Origin: Entamoeba invadens IP1
Lineage: Eukaryota > Evosea > Mastigamoebida > Endamoebidae
Direction: 5' to 3'
Assembly (NCBI RefSeq): GCF_000330505.1
Contig: NW_004440189.1
Location: 822,510-886,509 of the forward strand
DNA: 64,000 nucleotides
The stretch's first letter is position 1; every line of letters begins with the position of its first letter. The notes beneath the pieces were generated by a model. The model ran no database searches and had not been told where the DNA came from. It saw only the letters and a program-made list of their open reading frames with translations. Positions 43,390 through 54,076 of this stretch are shown in pieces. Made by a program: the position numbers and the translations under genes.

Positions 43390-45411
43390 CTTTTCGTCAC
43401 AACTAAATAAAGTTTATTGTTCTTTTTCTTTTAAAATAACTACTTATAATATCAAAATTATATTTATAATAACATGTACTATACATTTACTATATTTACA
43501 AATGTTAATTATAATTGGAAATTAAAACAAACTCCATCTTTTCAGAATTATTATTTTTATAATTTTTATAATTTTATCACAATCAATACAGTCAAAGTCC
43601 TTTTATAATTAATTTAATTGAAAGAATTAGTAATAGTATTTTTTTATGTTAGTTATGTTTAACATTTTTTATTTATTAACACTTAAAATAACGCCCTTAT
43701 TTTTGTTTTGACCTGTTTTACGAGGGATATTAATCCAATTCTTGATAATTTTCCTTTTTTGGTTTGGTATTGTTTATGCACATAATATAAACTCTAAAAA
43801 AACGGAAATTTATTTAATAAACTCGATATTTCCCCGATTTTTAGACCACTTGAATTTTGTTCAATGTTATTTAAAGTGTTAAAAATTTTTTTAAATTTTT
43901 TTCTTTTTTTTGTTTATTTTTTAATAGGATGAAAAGATATTAATAAATTTATAACATTTTTTTTATTCAAATAATAATATAAATTTTATTATGAAATATA
44001 ATATTTATATATATAAATATTTTATAATAATTAAAATAACAATAATACAATAAATTAGAAAAAGTTAGAATCTAAATAAAAATTATATTACTATTAATTT
44101 AGTATTATATTATTGTTCATTATTTTAATTCTTTTTTAAACAATTACAAGATGCAAGTAAAAAGATTCAAAAAAGTGTAGGCAATATTAAAGTGTCGTTA
44201 ACACGTTGCATGTGAATAATACCTTTTCAAGTTGAATAGTTTTATATAATCCAATCAAATCTATTAACTAATTAATAATTAACCATTTCAATCATAATAT
44301 AAATTGAGTAAAAAGTAACAATATTTGCTATTGGCAATTACTTCATTTTTTACAATAATTATTAAAGAAACCTGTTTAAATTATTATTTCAACCATAATT
44401 TCTTAATAAAATAAAAAAAGAAGGTTTTGTTATTTTTTTGCGCATCAATAAATTCTTTTATTTATTAGATGTGGTTAATAAAAATAGGTTAAAAAAATAA
44501 GTTAGAACTATTTTAGATTTTAATAAATAGTAATATTATTTTAAATTTTTTGCTTTTATTGATGATTTGTTATTATTTTTTGTTTTTAATAATTATTAAG
44601 TTTTTTTTATTTAAAATCAATGATTTTATTCATTTTTAAATCGAATAATAATAATAAGTTTTACTAATAAAATCTTTTTATAATAACTCATTGTATTATA
44701 ATTATTAATTCAAAATTATAAAAAATAATTTTTAATAATAAATAAACAACTTTATATTCAACCCATTTTTTTGCTGTTTAAATGCTTATAATTTTTATGG
44801 TTTAATTTATTTTGACTAGTACTGATAATCCTAATAATATACCAACAATTAACCAGTTCATTTAATAACAAAGATTCTACATGACTTATTTCTATTTTAA
44901 TTAATTATTTTCAACTAAAAATTTAATTAGTTTAACTTCCTGTAACTTTAGTAGAAACACAATTTAAAGGGTATTAAGGTACTTTAAAATATGTTAAACT
45001 AGGTGTTAAATTAATATCTTTTTTTTCTATTTGTTTTCTTTAACTTTTTATTTTTCCTATTAATACAAAAACTATTTTTAAAAAGAATATTAACTATTTC
45101 TATTAGTCAATCCGTAAACTTATGTGAAAGAAACGAAAATCTGTCTTTATTTCTTTTTTTCGGCATTTTTTACTATTAGAACAACTGAATATATTTAGAT
45201 TACCTAAAAAATCCCTGTTTTATTCAATTAGATACTTTAACTCAGTGTTCAATTTTCCAAAAGAAAGATGTTGCTTTTTCCATAACCATACACAAAAATG
45301 ATAGAAATAAAAAGGATGCATTTCTCCCTGAATTTAACACTTCAAGACAATCACTAAAAGACTTTTTTTACCCCAAAAAAATAAAACTAAAAGAACAAAA
45401 AAATTTATTTA
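43390..45411. other. 2-kb gene-free AT-rich region
   Basis: The longest gene-free stretch in the window, between two divergent genes. It is nearly all A and T, with many short homopolymer runs and TAATAA-type words. I found no open frame with coding character, no RNA gene and no tandem unit. It may be a replication- or attachment-type AT-rich tract, but nothing proves that. Confidence 0.6.
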
Positions 45412-47311
45412 ATGTCGGAAGAAAACTCCGATCTCCTTGGTCGAGATGATCAAAACAAAAGACGTACTTGTTTGTTTTCATCTTCACCACTCTGCTCTGA
45501 CCGTTCAGTCACACTGACTCACCACTCGAAACCCTCTCCGTCAAGTCTTTTCAAGCCAGCGACATCCGCAAGCTGCGAAGACCACCCGCGGACCACTAAC
45601 TCCAACGCAACTTCTCCCGATTTTCTCTCTCTCAATTCACCAACACTAAAACCAGAACTGTCTCCTGTTAGGAAAAAAAAACGTGGAAGGTCTGTCGCTG
45701 AGTCTTCTGTGGATGAGTCTCTGAGAGGGTTTAACACCACACAGCAAGCTCTTTTCTCCTCTCTCAACACATCCGAACATGCATCGAAACCGGCTTCCAA
45801 GTCGACGTCGCGCCGTAGTTCTGTCATCAAACTCTTTTCGCGGCCTACGAGTAAGCGAGACTCGCTCAACTTTTCAGAGGATGAATTGCAACTGATGAGG
45901 AAAATACTTGTCACGATGTTTGAAACTAGTACCCCACCAATCATAGCTACTAACCCACCCATTCCAACTCCCGCAAAGCAGCTCATCATCGATTGTGCTC
46001 AGTGGTTTGAGTTCATGGAAATCTCGCCGATATCCAAATTTGCCGATTTGTGGAGTTCTCTCAAAACCCCTGTTGAAAATTATTTGCCGAGCAAACAAAC
46101 GACAGCGTTGATACAAGGAGGGTACTCGTATGAAGTGGGTCCCGAGTCGACGTCACACGACACCGACTTGAACGATTACACTATTATTAACACGGACGAC
46201 GACTTTCCGTGTTACACCAAATATTTTTATCATAACTCTGCCGTTAAACACTACTTTGATAAAACAAACAACCAAATAGTGTCGTGCATCAAAGATTCGA
46301 CGTTCATGAAGACGTATGTCCGATCTGAGGAAGGGATCATTCGGTGTGTCATTCAAAGTGAAGACTCGGCCGTTAAAAGTGAAGAGGTCTTCCATGGAAG
46401 TACTCAAATCGAACGAATGAGTAACGACTTTGATATTGATGAAGACCTAATGAGGTTCCACGCGTCAATGGCAATCACTAAATACCGGTTTGGAGTCGTT
46501 TATGTGGGGCCGGGGCAATACCAGGAGAACGAAATATTTGCGAACGATAATCCGTCGCCGGCATTCTGGAAATTCATGGATTTGATTGCAAAGAAAGAGA
46601 AGTTAAAGGGATATGATCGTTATGCGGGAGGACTCGACACAAAAGGAGACGTGACTGGGACGCATAGTTTTGCAATTCAGTTTGAGTCGTATGACTGTAT
46701 GTTCCATGTTGCGCCGATGATTCCTCGAGAACCAAAGGACGAGCAATCATTGGAAAGGAAAAGGTTTGTCGGAAATGACGTCGTCGTCATCGTTTTTAAA
46801 GAACAGCTTAATAAGGACGACGTGTTCGTTCCGTCAAATATATCTTCACATTTCACTCGTTTGTCATTTTCTTGGTATTAAAAGTATTAAAGAGAAACTA
46901 TATTCTATTATATTTTTGTATTATGTATTAATAAAATAAATAACTCAATAACCATAGTTATTGAGTTATTTATTTACCTTGAAAACGTGATTGATGGTGC
47001 GGAAAGAAAGAACTTATTGGGCAGATGTCTTCATAATTGTCACACCAAATTTGACGACGGAAAATAACGAGTCGTACACTATATCCATTGCTTCGAAGGA
47101 CTGCGTTAAACCATTTCCGCCGTTCTTAAGACCGACGCGCACACACCCAATCTTGCCAGTGTTGCCGCACGACTCGATGACAAGACAATTTATAATGAGG
47201 AAATTGATCAATGGAGAACGAACAGCACTGAAGTCAAAAGTCTTTGCTGCGAACTCAAAGAGGGTGTTTCAGTCCCAAATCAAACAGCTTTTTGATAAAT
47301 ACGCAAAATAA
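45412..47311 (+). CDS. RapGAP-domain protein
   Basis: Two exons, 45412-46858 and 47025-47311, give 577 residues across a 166-nt intron (GTTTGT...GGGCAG). The join produces SNISSHFTHVFIIVTP, which fits the RapGAP consensus, whereas other acceptors do not. The first 155 residues are Ser/Pro-rich and disordered. The catalytic part has GQYQENEIFAND, GGLDTKGDVTGTHS, FHVAPMIP and the key FVGNDVVVIVF, whose Asn is the catalytic thumb residue. It should switch off Rap-type GTPases. The large intron is unusual and contains a 19-bp perfect hairpin. Confidence 0.85.
46934..46975. repeat. 19-bp perfect inverted repeat inside the RapGAP intron
   Basis: The arms are 46934-46952 (starting AAATAAATAACTC) and 46957-46975, exact reverse complements with a four-base loop CATA. 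In RNA this would be a strong hairpin. It lies mid-intron, about 75 bases after the donor. Confidence 0.85.
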
Positions 47312-47965
47312 CATTGTACAACTGATTTTTTGTTGTTTGCTCGTTGTAGCCTTTTCGTTCGACAGTTTCTTATGTTTGATTGCTTTATGTGCAGTGTTCT
47401 TTTGTTATTCGTGCAAAACACTCAACCATCAAATTTTTTCATGGTTGATCAAATCGAAGTACTAAACCAGAAATTATAATAAAATTATTTATAACAATTA
47501 GTTATAATTTTCAATCTGATCAACCATGGAATTTTTTCTCTTTTTACAATTTTGGTTTAATTATAGACAAAAGTGTGGTTTTAATAACTAGTTTGTTTAT
47601 AAGAAGTTTATAGGTTGAAAATAACATTTTAATGATTTCTAAATTAGATATATCTTCTCAATTTTTGTTATAAATATCTTTTAGTTTGAAGAGTGAAATG
47701 AAAATAGTATTTGGCAAGTTTATTTATATAAAAATAGCATTCTAATGATTAATTTGATCTTCAGTGAATAAATTGAGATTCGTCAAATTCAAGTAAAACA
47801 ACGGGGTTCTTTCCACATTCAGTTTCTTGTTGAAACAATTATCGAGGTTAATTCCTTATTAGTTCAGGACATTTAAGTAGTTTATTATAGTATCAAGAAA
47901 GATAGTAAAAATCGTCAAAAAGAACTTAAGTGTGAAGAAAAGAAGGAAAGAAAACTGGAATTAGG
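47312..47965. other. intergenic spacer with an inverted repeat
   Basis: About 650 A/T-rich bases between two plus-strand genes. It contains the inverted repeat listed separately at 47440-47528; otherwise no gene was seen. Confidence 0.5.
47440..47528. repeat. 12-bp inverted repeat downstream of the RapGAP gene
   Basis: CATGGTTGATCA at 47440-47451 is matched by its exact reverse complement at 47517-47528. The match continues inward with two mismatches for six more bases. The spacer is about 65 bases. It lies 130-220 bases after the RapGAP stop. It could be a remnant of a small inverted-repeat element or a 3'-end structure. Confidence 0.6.
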
Positions 47966-49447
47966 ATGGACAATCCGCTTGATGCACAAGCCACAGAGAG
48001 TGTCGACTCTCTGAAACAAACCATCGAGTCTTTAAAAAAGGAGTTATGCTCCGTCACGAGTGAGAATGACCTTCTGCGGGAAGAGGTGGAGAAGTACTAC
48101 ACATCGGAAGATAAGAAGGCGGAAGACACAAATGCGCAAAAGCAGTTAGGCGATCTTGAAAAAGAAAAAGCACAAATACTTGCAGAAAAAGATGGACTTC
48201 TAGAGAAACTGAAAATGGCACAAGAAGATCGATTGGAGCAAACTGCCAAATGTGAACGTCTTGAGTCCGAGTTGAGTAAAGTAAAGAAAGAGACTGTTGG
48301 ACTTGAAAAGCAGTTAAAGGCGGCAAAAGACCAAAATGAGGTGGTGTTAATGGAGAAAAAGAGTTCCTCCGACCTTGCCGCTACTTTTCAAATCACCATC
48401 CAGCAATTGAAAGATCAAATTGTCGAGAAGGACGATCTGATCAAACGCATGATGAAGAATGTGGAAACGAAGTCGGCGTACATGGACGAGTCGATCAAGA
48501 ATTGGGAAACTTCGGAAGAGAAGATGGGGCAGATTCTCGACGACAGTTTTAAAATTGTGGAAATGGTCAAAAACAACATGGAGAGTACGCGGAATAGCCT
48601 CGACGAAATCATTTGGGATCACGTCAAGAAAAACATGGAGAATGACTCAAGAGCGCGATACGTCCAATCCGTTGTGAATGAGTGTCGGGAACAGAACGCG
48701 ATGTTACAGAAAGATAAGGAGAAGATAGTTTTGTGTGTGATGCGAATGAAGAACGTTGTTTCTGGATTGGAAGATCGAGTTCAAATGCTCACAAAAGAGA
48801 AAGATGACGCCAAAATGAGTTATGAAACACTGTTGAGTGAGAAGATTGCGGAGATTGAAAGGATGAGTGGAACGACACAGACAGAAAAGGCGAAAAGTGA
48901 GAGGCTTGAAAAATTGCTGATTGAGGAAAATGAGAAGAGAGAAAAGGCGGAACACAAAAGTGAGGACTTGGAATACCTTATTAACTCCTTTAAGGTGGAG
49001 GGATCAAAAGGAAAACGGAACACAATGCCGGACGACTTGGTCAAGTCGACATTCGAAGTGAAACAAATGAGAGAAAGGATTGATGAGCTTGAAAAGAACG
49101 TCACGAGTCTGAGTAAGTTACTTGGAGAGGAAAAGGTGAAGAGTAAAAGTGTCAGCGAGGAACTTTCGTCCAAGATTACAAGGTTGAGCAATGTGGAGAA
49201 AAATGTATTAAATATCGAGACGAGAAAGTTGTTGTTCAATTATGTCGCGTTGGGAGTGAAACTCATGAACACACAAAACACGAACAAAAACACCAACCTC
49301 ACCGATTTTTATGTAGATATGGAGAACGAGGCCGTACCAGTTTCGGAGTGGCCGATGTGGATCAACTCGAAAATAGAGAATACGCCGTTCCGTGCGATGC
49401 GTGATGTGAATAAAGAAGAGAAGGGGAAAGCGAATAAAACGAAGTAA
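47966..49447 (+). CDS. long coiled-coil protein
   Basis: 493 residues. From about residue 12 to 410 the sequence is almost continuous heptad-rich, Lys/Glu-rich coiled coil (for example SLKQTIESLKKEL, LEKEKAQILAEKDGLLEKL). The last 80 residues change character: hydrophobic LLFNYVALGVKLMN, then EWPMWINSKIENTPFRAM, a likely small globular end. No motor head, FYVE or GRIP signature is seen. Golgin, tether or cytoskeletal roles are possible but not shown. Confidence 0.6.
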   Translation: MDNPLDAQATESVDSLKQTIESLKKELCSVTSENDLLREEVEKYYTSEDKKAEDTNAQKQLGDLEKEKAQILAEKDGLLEKLKMAQEDRLEQTAKCERLESELSKVKKETVGLEKQLKAAKDQNEVVLMEKKSSSDLAATFQITIQQLKDQIVEKDDLIKRMMKNVETKSAYMDESIKNWETSEEKMGQILDDSFKIVEMVKNNMESTRNSLDEIIWDHVKKNMENDSRARYVQSVVNECREQNAMLQKDKEKIVLCVMRMKNVVSGLEDRVQMLTKEKDDAKMSYETLLSEKIAEIERMSGTTQTEKAKSERLEKLLIEENEKREKAEHKSEDLEYLINSFKVEGSKGKRNTMPDDLVKSTFEVKQMRERIDELEKNVTSLSKLLGEEKVKSKSVSEELSSKITRLSNVEKNVLNIETRKLLFNYVALGVKLMNTQNTNKNTNLTDFYVDMENEAVPVSEWPMWINSKIENTPFRAMRDVNKEEKGKANKTK

Positions 49448-49543
49448 ATAATTTACCTTTTGTTTTTGTTATTATCAAATTGTCGATTTGTGTGAATGCA
49501 TAATGCAGAAATGTGTTATTCACAACTACAAGAGTACAATAAA

Positions 49544-51655
49544 TTACATTGCAATTTCTAAGGGCATGTTACCCGAGATCTCCAACAGCCGATATAAAGC
49601 TCGCCACTTCACGACATCCACCGAACTCTGTTTGACTGTCCGAAACAGACTTGAGATGTAAAACTTTTTGTCAAACCCAACGAATGAAGGAACCGGCTCA
49701 ACACTTTTCAGAAGTCGAACGTCATAACATTGCATCACTGTTCGTAATGCGTCGACATTAACAAACTCCAGTCCTTTCATCACGTTCATTCCTTTTAAAC
49801 GTTCATTTGTTTTTAAAACGATTTGGTTGAATTCTCCTGTAATGCTCCAACACTTTTGGTTTTCTTTGAAAAGATGAAGTTCGTCGAAGATGGGTGAGTT
49901 CTCTGCTATTTGTTTTGGACTTGTGAGTGGCGAACACCCATTTGATGCATTAGAGGGAGTTTTAGACAACAGTTTGAGTAACTGAAAAACATCGGGGAGT
50001 GGGTGTGTGCTTGATTTGTATCTCTCAACCACATTACCTAAGAACACCTCGCCACTTTTGAATGAGATGAGGTATTCAAGTAATATAACTCTGGAGTCCG
50101 TCATCGCCTCTTTACACCGACAGATCTGAAGCGCCCGTTTATAACAATTGTTCTGTACACATTTCATTGCTTCGATCAGCACAGCGACAGTCAATTCATC
50201 GCCAACAAGACCGGATTTTAATATTTCAATGAGTTGGTAGTTTGGTATTGTCTCGAGTGTGATTGTTTCGATGAGAGTGAACTGAACAATGTCAAATAAT
50301 TCGGGTTTAGATAACTCAATGGCAAACAACAGCGGCAACCATTGAGGCACGGGAAATGTTTTGGCCATATGTTTCAGAGCAAATATAATATGGTACAGCT
50401 CCGCTCTGTTTTTCATCTCGCCTAAGATCTTGAGGCACTTGTTGATATGATCCAATTTCGTCTCGATCCGCCTCTTAACATATTCCACTCCCATATTCTT
50501 TTCAAGCAATAACGCGCACGTGTCATACGTCATTGTTACTTCACATAATGATAACAAAGTGAGGAGTTGGTCCGATACAGACAAGTTGTGTAATTTGTGA
50601 AGGAATTGCGCGATAGCAACCTCCTCCTTGTCGATATCGTATGATATCCATAACAACGTTGTTGTGGAACCACGAACACATTTGTCGAATGATTTGATGG
50701 AAGTCAGTGCTTCATCGATTGTCTTGTATTTCGATTGTATCCGTTTCACATTTTCGGTGTTCACCGACTGCAGTAAGTAATGAACACCCTTCTCAAAGTT
50801 GACTCGTGGAATGGCGTGTAACGTGTTTGGTAATACCATCAGACTTTTTCTATTACACGTGTAGTTCTTCAGAAATTCTCGACATTGATCTTCTTCGGTT
50901 GAGATCACAGGAAGATGAGAGAGGTGTGTTATATACAATGAAATCATCTCTGAAGAGTTCTGGTAGCACGAGAGTGGCGTGTTGTTGTTGACAAGAAAGA
51001 AGTCGAGAAAGGGCCAAAGAACACTTTTACGATATTTCAAATGATTTTTCTTCAGAAGTTGGAGATACGACGTGTCGCAGAATGAAGACAACAAAAGCGA
51101 AATGTCGTTGTTTGGTAAACTCTTTTCGACCAACTGGAAGATGTCAAAGCGGTCCATAAATGCGTATAAAAGCATTTTTTGGTAGAATTCAAAAGTGAAT
51201 GCAGTGCTGGGAAGTACTTCGACAAAAGTATTCAACACTTCCGAAAGAAGAATCGCAAAATTTCCTTCGCAGTATACAACGTCATGGGTTGTCATATACT
51301 TCGCAACGTCTGTTTTGTTCGTATCGGTGGTATTTAAAACGGAGACGAACGAAATTCGACTGAAAAGGAAAATGACAGTTCGACTGTTTGGAAGGATTTG
51401 TTCTTCAAAAGAATCAAACGCGTTTGTACATTCCATCGCCTTTTGTAAGTGATACACCCAAGTATTTTGTTTTTGCTTTTGATAGAAGTGTATAAAGGCG
51501 ATGTACTCTTTTAATGGACCATCGACAAGAACACTGTCAAGTATTGAATCGATCAAAACATCATTCAAATCGTCTTTTAGATGGGTAGTTGGTGGTTGTG
51601 AAATATCTCGTATGATGTCAGGGAGTTTCTGGTATATCAACTCAACCTGTTTCAT
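49544..51655 (-). CDS. large helical protein of unknown function
   Basis: 703 residues without a recognised domain. It is rich in leucine and hydrophobic helices with few glycines, so an alpha-solenoid fold is likely. No membrane segment or signal peptide is seen. A short polar linker (about residue 580, SKTPSNASNGCSPLTSP) splits the helical part from a C-terminal region. It has the look of a subunit of a larger complex, but I cannot name one. It is intronless from the ATG at 51655. Confidence 0.55.
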   Translation of the reverse strand: MKQVELIYQKLPDIIRDISQPPTTHLKDDLNDVLIDSILDSVLVDGPLKEYIAFIHFYQKQKQNTWVYHLQKAMECTNAFDSFEEQILPNSRTVIFLFSRISFVSVLNTTDTNKTDVAKYMTTHDVVYCEGNFAILLSEVLNTFVEVLPSTAFTFEFYQKMLLYAFMDRFDIFQLVEKSLPNNDISLLLSSFCDTSYLQLLKKNHLKYRKSVLWPFLDFFLVNNNTPLSCYQNSSEMISLYITHLSHLPVISTEEDQCREFLKNYTCNRKSLMVLPNTLHAIPRVNFEKGVHYLLQSVNTENVKRIQSKYKTIDEALTSIKSFDKCVRGSTTTLLWISYDIDKEEVAIAQFLHKLHNLSVSDQLLTLLSLCEVTMTYDTCALLLEKNMGVEYVKRRIETKLDHINKCLKILGEMKNRAELYHIIFALKHMAKTFPVPQWLPLLFAIELSKPELFDIVQFTLIETITLETIPNYQLIEILKSGLVGDELTVAVLIEAMKCVQNNCYKRALQICRCKEAMTDSRVILLEYLISFKSGEVFLGNVVERYKSSTHPLPDVFQLLKLLSKTPSNASNGCSPLTSPKQIAENSPIFDELHLFKENQKCWSITGEFNQIVLKTNERLKGMNVMKGLEFVNVDALRTVMQCYDVRLLKSVEPVPSFVGFDKKFYISSLFRTVKQSSVDVVKWRALYRLLEISGNMPLEIAM

Positions 51656-52053
51656 CTGTTCAGTTCAAAGGTTTAGTCATCCAAACTTCATTCAAAAGGT
51701 AATAGATTAATGTATTATTTCGTATAGTATTTTAATATCTCTATGCCTTTATAATATAAATATTAATATAATATAAAATATTTGATATGTAATTTACTTT
51801 TGATTCAAAAAAATAGATAAAAATATTATCTCAGATTAATCTATCATCAATTGTATCAGATATATGCTGATAATGTTCTTCATCGATATCATATCACGAT
51901 AACAAATTTATAACAAATTATATAATCTCAAACAATAATTATGGGGTTTATTTTTTTGAAATAATGTCATTATAAGTATGGTAAATATACTATATAAAAT
52001 ATTAAACGATATATCACTGGATTCAACCTTTCAAATAGAACTTTAACAAGTTT
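51656..52053. other. AT-rich spacer
   Basis: About 400 bases between two minus-strand genes, nearly all A/T. No gene or distinct repeat was seen. Confidence 0.5.
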
Positions 52054-53070
52054 TCAATCATCTTCTTCTTTTCTGTTGAAGGATTCATAGAGTTTTCTTT
52101 TACTTGATTGTGGTGGAGGGACGAGCGCTTTGATGATATTTTCAAACTTCTCGAACTTAGCCTTATCTCCCGAGTTAATGAGTTCATTCAAAAAAACTTC
52201 GAATACCTTTGTTTTGGTTACGTTGTGCAAAGACACGAGTGTACTTCCAGTGAGTTCATGACACAACAATAAGTGGTGGACGTACGATACCGAATTGTTC
52301 TTTGAACAAGTGAAGCATTTGCAATCCTTCTCAGCAACGACGTCGACCATTTCTTTCCACTTTTCGTCGTACATATCTATTGTAGTGTTTGTTTGATCTG
52401 TTGTATCAAGACTAATAGGAAAGACTTCCATCTGCCCATTCATAGTAATTTCACTGATTCCATTAGTCCACACTGAAATCCCCTTTTGAGCAAACGTTAT
52501 GTACTTCTCTAACTCAAATTTGTATACCTTCGCATATAAAGCTAGTCCACTGCACTCAGGTAAGACCGCCTCAACATAACTAATTAACGAATTTTGGTCT
52601 TCTATGTATTCACAGTCAAACACCATCGACGTGATTCCAAGAGCCTTCACTCTGTTAACATATTCTGCATCACCACGACCACACAAATTCACAGAAGCTA
52701 CTATCTCAAGGGGACTCTTTATTTCGGTCTTGGTGGCTACCATTTGCTTCAATGCACGAATCACAACATCTCGCGTTATTTTTAACTTCTTATCCGAACG
52801 TTTCTTTTTGGCTGGAGACGTCGCGACACCTTCAACTTGTGCAAACCCGGCCTGTGTGGCAAATTCTACGATTTGAGTTGGAGTTATAGGACGATATCCT
52901 CCTCGTGTTGTTAAGTTAAAGTCAGACTTTGAGAGTTTGGTGGAACACTCATCAATGCTATTCACAAGAGAGAGTGTTAAAATATGATTTGTCGTTTCAG
53001 GAAGCATGAAATACTTCTTGTAAGTCATTTTACTCTTGATTAAGTAATCTTTAGCTTCATATCTATTCAT
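52054..53070 (-). CDS. QTRT2: queuine tRNA-ribosyltransferase accessory subunit-like (QTRT2)
   Basis: 338 residues. The C-terminal half carries CKCFTC followed by YVHHLLLCHELTGSTLVSLHN, the zinc-site pattern C-x-C-x2-C...H of tRNA-guanine transglycosylases. The N-terminal catalytic-type signatures of QTRT1 are not seen, so the non-catalytic partner QTRT2 fits better. With QTRT1 it would exchange guanine for queuine at position 34 of certain tRNAs. The usual length is about 400, so this copy is somewhat short. The start at 53070 is the first ATG. Confidence 0.72.
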   Translation of the reverse strand: MNRYEAKDYLIKSKMTYKKYFMLPETTNHILTLSLVNSIDECSTKLSKSDFNLTTRGGYRPITPTQIVEFATQAGFAQVEGVATSPAKKKRSDKKLKITRDVVIRALKQMVATKTEIKSPLEIVASVNLCGRGDAEYVNRVKALGITSMVFDCEYIEDQNSLISYVEAVLPECSGLALYAKVYKFELEKYITFAQKGISVWTNGISEITMNGQMEVFPISLDTTDQTNTTIDMYDEKWKEMVDVVAEKDCKCFTCSKNNSVSYVHHLLLCHELTGSTLVSLHNVTKTKVFEVFLNELINSGDKAKFEKFENIIKALVPPPQSSKRKLYESFNRKEEDD

Positions 53071-53473
53071 TAGTATATATTTACTATTTTTATTTAATAT
53101 CTTAACTATATCTGTTCATATATTATTTACTACTATTATTATTTATATATTACACCCTTTTATAATTAGTCGAATCAATAGAAACAAACAAGTCGCCAAA
53201 AGAAAAAAGAAGTGAATCTACAGTGCTGAGGTATTTATTGTGATTATCTATTGTAATAAACGGAACTGCGCCTACGCGCGTCGTTGAGTAAATTTTGAAG
53301 GAGGGTTTTTTCTCGACTTCCATTATTATTATTATGAGTCTTTCTTTGTTTTACAATTTTACTTTTTTTATTCATAGTAATTTGAAACCATAATTTAATA
53401 TAATAATATGAACTATATTATAAATAAAAATAATATAATTATAGTTATATATCCCACAACTAAAAAGTGATAA
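53071..53473. other. divergent promoter spacer
   Basis: About 400 bases between divergent QTRT2 and MED31. Mostly A/T-rich. A short less A/T-rich patch near 53260-53300 contains CGCCTACGCGCG. No gene was seen. Confidence 0.45.
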
Positions 53474-53925
53474 ATGGAAAACATAGACCAACGTCCAACA
53501 AGTAAACTCAGTGACAAAACGCGATTTGAATATGAGTTAGAATTTATTCAATGTTTAGCGAACCCATATTACCTTCAATGTTTGTATTTTTTTAAAAAGA
53601 GTGAATAACATTTTGTATAACAAAATAACGCATAGACTTGGCGCAACACAAACAACTCGAGAAACCAGCAATGGTACACTTCTTAAAGTATTTACAATAC
53701 TGGAAACAACCAAATTATATCCAATTCATTCAATACCCAGCTTGTCTCTTTTACTTGGACAAACTTCAAAACCCGGATTTCAGAAAGGCATGCGAGAACC
53801 CCATTTTGATGAACGAAATTATTGCACAACACGAGTACCACTTTGCCTTTTATAAGACAAATCGAACTCCAATTGTGCAAAGACCAAACGAGGAAAAGGT
53901 TGCATCGTCTGTCGTACCCAATTAA
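53474..53925 (+). CDS. MED31: Mediator complex subunit 31
   Basis: Two exons, 53474-53579 and 53636-53925, give 131 residues across a 56-nt intron (GTTTGT...CATAG), phase 1. The spliced product reads RFEYELEFIQCLANPYYLQ, then YLAQ at the junction, and FLKYLQYWKQPNY with YPACLFYLDKLQ. This is the MED31/Soh1 signature almost residue for residue. The protein is a small, highly conserved part of the Mediator middle module in RNA polymerase II transcription. Neither exon alone is a good match, which confirms the intron. Confidence 0.93.
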
Positions 53926-54076
53926 TTGTTATTTAAAATGTTTTTCAAACTTTCGATTTGTGAATAGCAAAATTAATACTATTATTAAACCATATCAATT
54001 TATTTAATAGATTTGTATTAATTCATATCAAGACGATTTGTGAGAAGAAAAAACTCGAAAATACTATAATAATAAT

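Noticed and set aside
47244..47465. 73-codon frame with a hydrophobic middle after the RapGAP gene
   Set aside because: It overlaps the last RapGAP exon in another frame and begins inside it; no independent start context or family match.
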